Notes under the pieces: generated by a model
Seen by the model: the letters and a program-made list of their open reading frames with translations, nothing else
The model's database searches: none
What the model was told of the DNA's origin: nothing
Assembly (NCBI GenBank): GCA_047967505.1
Contig: CM106541.1
Origin: Dipteris shenzhenensis
Lineage: Eukaryota; Polypodiophyta; Polypodiopsida; Gleicheniales
DNA: 64,000 nt
Direction: 5' to 3' (one strand)
Part shown: one piece after another, positions 22,184 to 32,720 of the stretch
Numbering within the stretch: the first letter of the stretch is position 1
Layout: the number at the start of each line of letters is the position of its first letter
Translations under genes and position numbers: made by a program

Positions 22184-23420
22184 TCTAGCATGTTGACTCA
22201 GGTGCGTCAAACCACATGATAGGTCATGCAGAATGGATGCAGGATGCAAGGAAAATGGAAAGACCAAGATTTGTGGAGACTAGTGATGATACTGCACATC
22301 CTATTGTGCAGATTGGTAAAATTCATTTGTCTATGCAGGATGGGAAAAAGAAATACCTGTCTGATGTATTTCATGTCCTGAATATCACCAAGAACCTAGT
22401 TTCTGTTGGTCAAATGGTTGAGCAGGGCTTGCAGGTTAGATTTAATTCTCATGGATGCTTTGTTGAGGATATGAAAAATAAAGGTCGCTTGATAGCAAAA
22501 GGGAAGAAGAAGGGCAGGATGTTTACATTGGATTCAGACATGCCTAAATTGAGTGCAGTAATGTTTGCACATGGGACCAGTGTAGTTGTAGATATTGATA
22601 TCTGGCATAAATGCATTGGTCATGTTAATGTACAATGACTTAAATTAATGCAGGCCAAAAATATTATTGCAGGATTCCCTAAGTTCAAGGTTGCAAAAAT
22701 GCATAAGGTATGTGAAGCCTGTCAATTTGAAAAACAAGCAAGGAAACTATTTCCTAGACATGTTCAAGAGAGTAAGAGTCCATTGGAATTAATCCACTCT
22801 GATGTGTGGACTACTAAAGCTGCATCTATTGGAGGCTGTCATTATTTTGTCACTTTTATTAATGACTACATCAGAAAATTTTGGGTGTATTTATGAAAAA
22901 GAAAAGTGAAGTGTTTGGGCATTTCAAAGCTTTTAAATCTATGGTTCAAAAAGAAACAGGCCTACAAACAAAATGCCTAAGGTCAGATGGAGGGGGAGAG
23001 TACCTCTCAAATGAGTTTGTAAGGTTCCTGCAAGAGCATGGCATAAAGCAGCAATATTCATGCAGTCATACCCCACACCAAAATGGACTTGCAGAAAGGA
23101 AAAACAGGCATATTGGAGAGGTATCTCATGCCATGCTCAATGAAAAAGACCTGCTAGATTATTGTTGGGATGAAGTAGTTGCTATAGCAACCTACATAAT
23201 GAACAAGACTCCCACTGCAGTAATACATGGCATGATGCCAGAGGAGAGGTATACTGGTAGGAAACTAGATATTTCTCATTTGAAAGTTTTTGGTTGCATT
23301 GCCTATGTTCATGTGCCAGATGAGTTGACATCCAAGTTGGATCCAAAAGCTGAGAAGTGCATCTTTATTGGTTATTCTTTGCAATAGAAAAGGTATAGAT
23401 GCTATAACCCTTCTACTCGT
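22184..23420 (+). pseudogene. copia protease and integrase remnant
   Basis: Protease active-site motif VDSGASNHM at about 22,191-22,217 (preceded by a TAG at 22,186). GAG-pre-integrase block, then the HHCC zinc site (HKCIGH... CEACQFEK) at 22,606-22,735. Integrase core acidic residues are in IHSDVW, LRSDGGGEYLSNEF and NGLAERKNRH. Frames break at about 22,637, 22,890 (frameshift) and TAG 23,385. All three catalytic positions survive, so the damage is mostly nonsense and indel. Confidence 0.85.
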
Positions 23421-23429
23421 AAGTTTACA

Positions 23430-24945
23430 GTGAGCAGAGATGTTGTTTTTTATGAGATGAGCAACTGGTATAAACCAGTAAATGTGATTGATGATGTAGA
23501 TGCACAAAATGGTAATGTTGCACAGAATTCACGGCAGCAATCACAAAATAGTAGTGGACTTGTAGTGTCCTCTAGCAGTGGTGCACATACTTCACCATGG
23601 ACAGGTAGATTGAGGTCAAGAGAATCTCCTCAAAGGAATGCAGATAGTGGTATGCAAGTATCACAAAAGGAAAAATCAGCCCATCGTTGATGTGAATGCA
23701 GGTCACTCTTATGTGGATGGTGAATCCAGTGGCTCAGAATAGAGCCTTGATGATGAGTTGGGTATTCCTTCTATTGTTACACCTAGTACAGCCATTCACT
23801 ATGCCTATATGGTCAAAGTGATACATGAACCAAAACCCACTTCTTTTGAGCAAGCCATGGGAAAAGAAAAATGAGAGAAAGCCATGGATGAAGAAATGGA
23901 TGCCTTGGAAGCAAATGCTACATGGGAATTGGTGCCTTTGCCTAAAGACAAGAATGCAATTAGCTGCAAGTGGGTTTATAAGGTGAAGCACAATGCAGAT
24001 CGTTCTGTGAACAGATACAAGGCAAGATTAGTTCTCAAGGGGTATGGACAGACATATGGCATTGATTATGAAGAAACATTCAGTCCGATTGCAAGGATGG
24101 CAATCGTAAGAGTAGTCATTGCTATGGCTGCATCAAAGGAATGGTCTTTACATCAAATGAATGTAAAGAATGCCTTCTTGGATGGTGAATTGCAAAAAGA
24201 GGTCTATATGGAGCAGCCACTAGGTTATGTTCATGCTGTTCATCCTGAGTTTGTTTACAGGTTGAAGAAAGCCTTGTATGGCTTGAAGCAAGCACCCAGA
24301 GCATGATCTTACAAGATAGGACAGTATCTTGTCACTATTGGCTTTCAGATTTCCAAGGCAGATTTTTCACTTTATGTGAGAAAAACAGAGAAAGGCATTA
24401 TGCTACTTGTCATTTATGTTGATGATTTGATCATCACAGGTGATAGTGATGAAGATATCCTTCATGTGAAAATGCTATTGAAGCAGAAATTTGAGATGAA
24501 GGATTTGGGAGAGCTGTATTACTTCTTCGGCATTGAGGTGATTAGATCCAGAAGTGGGATATGGCTCTTGCAGAGTCAGTATGGATTGGACATGCTGTCC
24601 AAATATGGGATGATAGGCTGTAAGCCTATTTCAGTTCCTTTGGAGCAAAATGTGAAGTTGAGCACGGATGCAGGTGAGCTTCTAGAAGACCCTACTATGT
24701 ATAGATGCATAGCAGGAAGTTTGATTTATATGACTATTACCGGGCCAGATTTGAGTTATACTATTGGGTTGGTAAGTCAGTTTATGTAGGCTCCACGGAA
24801 AACACATTTGGACGTGGCTAGATGCATACTGAGGTATGTGAAGTCCACATTGCAGTATGGACTATTTTATGAGACTGGGGTTCGGATACAGTTGCATGGA
24901 TACACTGATGCTGATTGGGCTGGTAGTATTTCTGATAGACGTAAG
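23430..24945 (+). pseudogene. copia reverse transcriptase and partial RNase H remnant
   Basis: Linker (23,430-23,870; TAG at 23,740), RT from 23,884 with LEANATWELVPLPKDKNAIS, NVKNAFLDGELQKEVYMEQ and IYVDDLIITGDSDED (YVDD at about 24,415), then MTITGPDLSYTIGLVSQFM, a TAG at 24,787 and the first part of RNase H (YTDADWAGSISDRR) up to 24,945. Confidence 0.85.
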
Positions 24946-25832
24946 TAAATGCTTGAAAATTTAGTCCCTTCAAAATATGTACTTTAAGGACTTTATCTAT
25001 ACTATTTCTTAAGGAGACAAATACCAGACCTGTGGACGAGGCAAGAATTTGGAGGTTTGGAAAAGGAGAGAGGTTTGGGAGGAAGTAGAGGGAGGTTTGG
25101 AATGGACTGGAGGTCCTTGAGTGGCACATGGAAGCCATCGCACTACTCAGCAAGTCGACGCACAGTCGTGTAGAGGGCAACGACCAGAGCACGAACACGT
25201 GGCGAGCAGAGGCACAACCATGGCGTGCAACCTATAAATTGGGAGGGCAAAGGGTGCAGTGTCTATGATGGAAAGTAGGCACCATGTGGTGGCACAGGTA
25301 GGGGATGAGCATGGAGCACGGGCCACATGGCATAGCCGTCGGTAGCTCATGGAGCAAACGACAGCCCATCAATAGCCATGCATGCAAGAGCACAGACTTG
25401 AGTGAGGGGTGTGGGATACTATAAAAAAGAGCCACGTGGTAGTAGCACAGGGAGCAGATGCGCAGTCGCAGGACTGAACACATGGCAACGGGTAGAGCCA
25501 CAGGAGCAGAAGAGTGGGTGCCGTTGTTTGCCATGTGTTGGGGTCGCACCACCTCCCATACAGTCTAGCTCAAGCTATAACTCCATCATGCCATGTGGCA
25601 ATGTGACATCATGCAAGCGGTAGAGCAGACAAGCAATGCACGAGTCATGGGTAGACCAGCTGGCGCAACACATGGTGATGCATGCGCAACTGTACTATGC
25701 AATGGACACATGGTGGTGACCTGCAACAACTAGGTGGAGTAAATGCCTAGAGGCATGAGGCATGGCTAGCAGAGCGACGATGTGCCAGTGCGATGTAGAG
25801 GGATGTCACTAGCTTGTGGTGACATGCGATGA

Positions 25833-25834
25833 GC

Positions 25835-25897
<63 letters not shown>

Positions 25898-26097
25898 GGG
25901 ATTTTAAAGAGAGAGGAAGACAAAAAAGATTTTAAGAGAGAGGAGTTTAAAGAGAGGAGAGACAAAAAGATTTTTAAGAGAGAGAGAGAGAGAGAGAGGG
26001 AGGGAGGGAGGAAGGGAGGGAGAGAAGGGGGGTAGAAGAGAGAGAGGAGATAATACAAAAGAGAGGAAAGAGAAAAGTGTGTGTGTGTGTGTGTGTA

Positions 26098-26151
<54 letters not shown>

Positions 26152-26260
26152 CACGCCAAGTTCTATTTTGTGTGTGTGTGTGTGTGGGCACACGCACACA
26201 AAAAAAGGAGAATTTACTATTAAAAAATGCAAATTTTGAAATATGTAAACATTTTCAATC

Positions 26261-26300
<40 letters not shown>
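25833..26300. repeat. (GA)n / (GT)n microsatellite cluster
   Basis: (AG)n at 25,833-25,898, GA-rich tracts at 25,900-26,070, (GT)n at 26,077-26,117, (GA)n at 26,118-26,142, (GT)n at 26,169-26,186 and (AG)n at 26,263-26,300. ORFs here are dipeptide-repeat artefacts. Between 24,946 and 27,139 I see no gene. Confidence 0.9.
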
Positions 26301-26306
<6 letters not shown>

Positions 26307-27139
26307 CAAGCACCGCAAGTCGCCAAGAAAGTGTGTCTATGGGAAGGACTAGGGGACATCAATTATGTGCTAGATGGCAGAGCAGCTATAAGAAAGGAAA
26401 CGTCAGTTGTCTCTTCAAGGAAAAATGCAATCATCAGCCCAACTGTACCCATGTCCTAGCCAAAGAGATGTTGACCTTTCTCCAAGTCACCCTGCAACAT
26501 TATCTGAGCTATAGCTCATGTATAAATGTGGAGATTGTAAGAGCCATTTCACTACTTTTTGAAAGCTATGTGCGATAAGCATGGCAACTTTATTCATCCC
26601 TTAACTCAGGCTCAGGGGCATTTGAAGATATGGCACTATTGATTTTCTCTTCTAAGGCAAGCTTCCACAGGGTGCATTGGAAGGCTCAAACAATGGCAAT
26701 GGTGGAGGTTGTTTCTCTACTACAAGGGCTGATGGAGGGCTGATGAAGTTCTAAACATCAGGTTTCATGAGAGAGCAAGTAGTGTATTCTAAGCATGAGT
26801 GGGTAACTAATGAAGCATTTTTTTGGGCTGCCCAACCTACTCTTTTCAATCTTTAGGCAAAGCCTTTACAAAAAACATTACGAGGTTTTATGCTATTCTT
26901 GTTTGGGCATGCTTTAACTTTTACAATTTGTGTTATAGGAGCTTTATGTACACTCAAACAAACTTTAACAATTTTATGACTTAGTTGCTAGAGCTTCTCC
27001 TCCTTTTGGAAACAATGCTTCTCAGAAAGAGTCCTTTCTATTTGTGAGTAGAAGGATATCCCATCTATAATGTGGTTTGCTTGGAGTACCTAGTGGGCTT
27101 TCCACATGTGAGAGAGTGGCCAAATAATCTTGGTAACTT

Positions 27140-27746
27140 TGTAAGAAAATAGTACGCAGCGGAAGATAACAACAAAACGCAAGTACACGATGGAAAGCTG
27201 GAGAGAATACAAAAATTCTGATATACCAAACTGCTGATACAACTGATGGTTGGCTATCCACCCGTGCGCTCTACAGACAGAGCTTCGATGGTGATCTAGA
27301 CAGGAGGACTATGAGCGTGAAGAACTGGTGATCTGATGATAGGGGGTGGCCACTTATATAGTGTAAGTGGTTGACGGTCGGCCCTGTAATAGGCAGTCGG
27401 CCTAATAGACAGTCGGCCTGGAAGACCAGCCCCCGGACCCTGCCGCTGGGGGCTTTGCCCCCAGACCCCCACCGGGGGCCTGCGCCCCCCGGACCCCCTG
27501 CTATCGGGGGGGCTATCGCCCCCTCAAACCCCCCCTTTTTGCAGACGGGTATCTACTCTTGGCTCCTAAGCCGTCTCATAACCATCTGGTCTACTCTAAG
27601 ACCCCTTCCAATGTCTAAACTGGGGATCCCTCCCAATATCCGCCGATACCCATCATGGCTTCTCCTCATATGGGGGCCTTACAACATTGGGTACACAGAA
27701 TATTGGTGGGTTACATGAGAGGTGGACATTTGAGCTAACTCTAACA
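27140..27746 (-). mobile_element. solo LTR with 5-bp target duplication
   Basis: 607 bp. On the minus strand it runs from TGTTAGAGTTAGC to ATTTTCTTACA (TG..CA) and is flanked on both sides by AACTT (27,135-27,139 and 27,747-27,751). A TATATAAGTGG promoter box on the minus strand lies near 27,352-27,362. No internal region is present, so it arose by LTR-LTR recombination. Related to, but diverged from, the LTR at 20,056. A GC-rich segment (27,430-27,540) holds runs of four to six C or G. The flanks 26,600-27,139 and 27,752-28,011 hold nothing I recognise. Confidence 0.9.
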
Positions 27747-28011
27747 AACTTCTCTCTAAGATCTTTAAGTTCAATAGTCTCCCGTCTCTCCTCCCTATTT
27801 ATGAGTCTTAACCTATAATCAATGTTGAGACCCTGGAGCCTGCCCTTCTTTTACAAAATCCTCAACTTCCTTGGGCTTCTCAATCTAGTCAAATAAAGTA
27901 AAGTTGAAGCTTTGCTTATAAAAGAAACTTCAAGATTGTAGATGTGAAGAATGTATCGAAGTAGATTAACACACTTTTTAAAGTTAATTTATGTGATAAT
28001 TGATTAGGGTT

Positions 28012-28290
28012 CACAACAACACAAAGCAACTATAGACGTGCTTGATATATGCATAAAATAGCGAACACGTCTATAAGCGTTGCTTGAATAGAGAAATTAT
28101 GGGTGCGTCTAATAGCTCGTCTATTTGCACGTGTATTAACATGTCTATTAGCGCATCTACACTGAGAAAATACGGGCCTACATCTAACATTGCATTTATC
28201 AGTGCATCTATTTGCGCGTGTATTAGTGCATCTATTTGCACGTCTACACTGAGAATTAGATGCGTATTTAGATGCTAAATAGAGAATATA
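28012..28290. promoter_or_regulatory. family-2 left subterminal repeats
   Basis: Dense repeats of GTCTAT-containing words such as GCGTCTATTAG, GCACGTCTAC and TGCATCTATTTGC, diverged from GCGTCTATAGACGC. Matching clusters lie at 34,770-35,230 and 32,060-32,720. Likely transposase-binding subterminal region. Confidence 0.6.
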
Positions 28291-28464
28291 AAATGTTAGA
28301 TTTTGGTGTACATCACTGCTTTCCAAACATTGCCCATGATTACCAAAGCACATAATTTTAAGAAAAACAACAATGCTTTTTTGCAAGCCCACATATACAA
28401 GAATTAAGTGAGGTGAGGAGAATGAGACAATGTGTAAAATAGTTTTGCCAATATCAATGATGGG

Positions 28465-31400
28465 CTACAGTTCAATCTCATCCTCGATGAGATCAACCCT
28501 TGCCAAACTATCTACTTCAAAATCCAAACAAGTGTTTAGATCTACAAATACATTCAACCCGCTACTACTTGTGCTACTCATGTGCTCATCAAAATCAGCA
28601 TCACCAATGGTAGGCTTGTCCTCATGGGTAATGGCCTCAATATCTGTATCTCCTATCTCATGATCATCCTCCTCTCTCATATCACGGTCATCATCACCTC
28701 CATGGCCATGATCATCCTCCATATGCTCCATATTAGTAAATGTACTATACATCACTTTGGAACATGGCATAATAGGTATGACATGCCACCATCTATTATT
28801 ATCCACCATTGGTTGATAGACAACCTAATTCAAACACAAATACAATCATGTTATTTTCCTTGCATCGAAGGTATCAAATATTTAAAAGCGAGTATTTTTA
28901 TATGTGTGCACAGTACCTATTCACATTGTTGCGGTAGTACCAATGTGTCCTTCCTACTTTGCCAAAACTTTGTGGAGTCAATAGTTGCAAAGCCACTTGC
29001 ATGGCATTTGATTGTTGCATTAGGGCCTTTTTCCACCACGTCCTTAAACCACTTTACATCCAAAACATATACAAAGAAGCGTCGAAAGTTAAGCTTAATA
29101 ATATCTTGGATTATGCCACAATAATCATCCATGGCTCCATTGGCTCCCTCAAAGCTAGCAATGATGCCGCAATCTTGTGTATTTCTCTTATCATCAATTC
29201 GTTGTGTTCAAAAATACTTGCCCTCACACCATATAGCATTGCACATAGTACACTACACCAAGAAAAAGTTAATTAAATAAGCAATCTAAATTATTGATAG
29301 CTCCTAACTTATGCATAACATTCTATATGCCGACCTTGCTCATGCATCCCCTAGCATACTCCCATTCTTCCATTGTGATATGCATCCCCTCGTCTTTCTC
29401 TGCTTTCTCCATTTCATCAAGTAGCCAATCCACATGAATATACTTTGGAAGTGCTCTTAGATACTGAGGGTATGGCACGAGATCCATGGTGTGTATGAAA
29501 GAGGGCCCTTTCTTTTTGTCTTCTTGCCTTTGCATCCTCGTACCTTGTCACCCATCTTTTCATCACATCACTATTAAGCACGCAATAGAGGTTGATACTA
29601 TTATGCAACTTCGTGTCTATTACTTTGTTGCGTCTTTTCCCTTGAGGCACAATAGAGGTCATCCTTAGGTCTTCATCATCTCTCCATAGTCGTGGGAGAG
29701 AGCTATCCACATCAACAAGAAACTTAGAAATATATATAGGTGACTCTTGTACCAACCAACCCTCGGCCATGCTACCTTCGGGTCTTGCATTTTGTCTCAC
29801 GAAGCCCTTCAAGGTCTTCATGAAGTGCTTGAGGAAGAACAACCATCGTGCATGTATAGTACCGCATATAGCAATCTCATCCAGCAAATGCACTATGAGA
29901 TGTAGTTGGCTTGTGAGAATAGAACGTGGAAATGTCTCCTCCACTAAACAAACCACCTCCACTAACATAACTCGAGCATTCTCAAGTGTGGTGGGATCTA
30001 TTTCCTTTGAGCTCACATACCTAGAAGATGAAAAAGTACACCATATTAGAAATATGAACACCTTGCATGGAGCATTAATACGCATCATATTTTGTATCAT
30101 GTAAAGTACCTCACAAGCTTGCCCATCTTGTAAATACAATCTTTCACGTCCTTTGATGCACTACGAGAAATGCTAGTAGGTAGTATGAACTGAACACACG
30201 AGGAGGTGGTTGATTAGTTGCTTATAATTATTCACTCACAAATTTGAAAGGAAAAAGATATTATGCACATAAAATACTTACTTGGATCATCTTGTGCCAA
30301 TCATGAGATTTCAAGCCATATAATTGCTCTACACCTCTTTTCTTGCTCTTTGTAAAGGCTCCCTTCAAACACCTCATGCATCCAGTGGAAGTACGAATTG
30401 TAGCAATAGCGCGCTTCGCCGCCACCATCTCTAGCTTTGATAACCTCCACGGTGCACGAGGTAAAAAAACACACCCATTTGGTCTCTCTTGTGGCCAAGC
30501 TTCATGCATCCTCCCTGTGGTACGTAGATCCTCCCTTATGCCTATGGAATCTCGCATCCCATTCAAATGCTCCCAAATGGTAGATGCCACATTCTTGAAG
30601 ATATGCATGGAATCAAGCAGGTGATTGATCTTGAGGTGGGACCAATATGGTAAACGATAAAAGATGGAGTATCTAAACAAAAGCTGGTATTAGCGGGCAA
30701 TCTTTCTTTCTAGCCAATATAGCACACAATAGTTACAAACCCTTATCGGCTCATGCCAAGTGGTGGAGGAGTCGTGGAACCGTCCCAAATTCTCATCCAA
30801 TCTCCCGAAGTGAGTGATTGTGGGAGGACTTCATTCCAAGGGGCAACATATCTAGGATGATCAGGTGGGAGAAATCGATGGTGATTCTCATAGATGACCT
30901 TATTCAATGCGTCTGCCCATGAGGCAACTAGCGAAGGACCACAAACAGGACATGCATGGTAACCCAATGTAGTGAGACCTGAACAATAGATGCAGGTAAG
31001 AGTTGAAGGTGGGTTTAGGGTGCCACATCCTTTGCCTATTCATAATTAGAAATGCAATGCTTACCTAAACACTCGCCATAGCCTGGAAAGTCATGCATCG
31101 TCCACATCAAGACTGCTTTGCAGTTGAAGTCTCATGACGAGGAAGGCTTGCTCACATCATGTACCTCGATACCTCTCCAAATTATCTCTAGCTCGTCAAT
31201 CAAAGGCTCCAAATAAACATCAAGATTTTTTACTTTATCTTTCCTTGGAATTAGAAGGGAAAGCATAACATGTCCTTTCTTAATAGCCATAGAGGGTGGA
31301 AGATTATAATTCACCAATATCACTGGCCATACACTGTAAGAGGTGCTTTTGAGACCAAATGGGTTCACACCATCCATACCCAATCCAAGTCTCAAGCTCC

Positions 31401-31781
31401 TAGGTTCTTCCTTGAAGCTTAGCCATGTGTCTTCAATATGCTTCCACGCAGGAGAGTCTGCGGGAGTTCTCCACTAACCATCAGTTGATCGATGGGAGGA
31501 ATGCCATGACATGATCTCTGCAATGGATTTTCACTTGAACATAGTGCCTCTCCACAAGTAGGGCACTCTCTTGCATCCTTATGTAGTCCACGAAACAAAA
31601 TGCAATCGTTGATGCATGCATGGATGCACTTATAGTCTAATCCTCCAAGAGAGGTCACATGTTGCCTTGCCATATCTCTTGAGGTCGGTAATTTATTCTC
31701 CCTTGGAAGCATTTTACACAATAGCTTACACATGAAAACCATAAATGAGGAAAAGCATTTGAGTAATTGACCCACTAGCAT
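28465..31781 (-). pseudogene. family-2 TNP2-type transposase, disrupted
   Basis: Exon remnants in order: 31,781-31,419 (KMLPRENKLPTSRDMA, IHACINDCILFRGLH), 31,395-31,070 (LGMDGVNPFG, KNLDVYLEPLIDELEIIW, TMHDFPGYGEC), 30,967-30,740 (GYHACPVCGPS), 30,680-30,265 (INHLLDSMHIFKNV, GLKSHDWHKM), about 30,030-29,330 (DUF4218-type ending FMKTLKGFVRQNARPEGSMA), 29,132-28,917 (DUF4216-type, VYVLDVKWF) and 28,827-28,465 (acidic tail). The catalytic region has an in-frame TGA at about 31,131 and a deletion/frameshift around 31,450-31,500. Exon 1 is missing, replaced by DNA ending in a truncated MITE. It would have cut the element's ends as the DDE-type transposase. Confidence 0.85.
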
Positions 31782-31900
31782 AATTCACCATGTTTGCAAA
31801 ATCGACTTTAAAGCTTACTTGAGTAATGCATTCAAACTTGCATTGCTCCATCCATAGATGGTTTGCAAGTTTAGTAACTCAAGGGAGGCATGTAGAACAG

Positions 31901-31963
31901 AGAAAAAAATCCTTCTATTGAACTCATGTGATAGGGTTACATATGATGAGTGACCCCCCCGAG
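31901..31963 (+). mobile_element. MITE copy E, 3'-end fragment
   Basis: Only the last 63 bp of the 247-bp MITE (AAATCCTTCTATTGAACTC to GACCCCCCCGAG). The left half is deleted together with the first transposase exon of the family-2 element, so no target duplication remains. Confidence 0.85.
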
Positions 31964-32059
31964 GAGGGATTCATCTTCACTGGAGCTACTTGTTGAAGAT
32001 GAAGACATCCTATAAACAAACAATCCAAAAATATTTGCTTTTCTTCAAATATTTAATTT

Positions 32060-32720
32060 CAAAACTCTGTGGCACGTCTAAATCTGCGTCTGTCTCTTCT
32101 ATGGTGTGCATCTATAGGCACGTCTAAAACCGCATCTGCTCTGTGTATTTAGACGCAGAATTACACACGCTTATAGATGCGGTTTTAGACGCGTCTATAG
32201 ACGCAGTTTTCAAATCTACTTTTAGCATGCTTGCTTTACTTTTCTTCACATAAGCTTTAGCGGCTTGCTTGCTTTATTATTAACAGATCCACAGTCTGAC
32301 ACTTAAGAGGAAAGGCACTCACACTTACTTCCAAGCTTACAGGAGAAGAGGGTCAACAAGAAAGAGGAGCAACTTTGAAGAAGGACAAGAAGCTTCCGTA
32401 CCTCTATCCAAGGTAAGTTTCTTTACGGTTGATCTTCTTTGGAAGTTACTCTCTTTGGATTTGTCCTTTGTCGTATCCAAGAATCGGTTGATTTTGGTAT
32501 CGGTGTTATGCTTTTGTGTCAGACGCATGTCCTTTTCCACTTTTTAGAATAGTCCATCTGTCGGAGTGCGTCTATAGACGCGTCTTAGAGCGCGTCTAAA
32601 ACCACATCTACAAGCGCGTCTATCAATGCGTCTAGCCTGTTTACAAACACAGATAGCCATGTCTATAGATGCGCTGTTATAGAAAATAGATGCGCTTCTC
32701 AGACGCATCTATAGATGCGC
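32060..32720. promoter_or_regulatory. family-2 divergent promoter motif cluster
   Basis: Repeated GCGTCTATAGACGC-like words (for example at 32,570-32,590 and 32,700-32,715) between transposase (minus) and accessory gene (plus). Inverted counterpart of 16,840-17,560. Confidence 0.55.

Larger units (their letters stand above)
21037..24945 (+). mobile_element. Ty1/copia element, coding region without LTRs
   Basis: Leader from 21,037, gag from ATG 21,158, protease, integrase, reverse transcriptase and the start of RNase H in the copia order. It breaks at about 24,945 in RNase H. The 5' LTR is absent; the LTR of another copia family abuts its leader at 21,036. The 3' half is closely related to the minus-strand copy at 7.7-10.0 kb. 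Confidence 0.85.

Noticed and set aside
25747-26459. ORFs encoding runs of SLSLSL, THTHTH or ERERER
   Set aside because: Dinucleotide microsatellites read as dipeptides.
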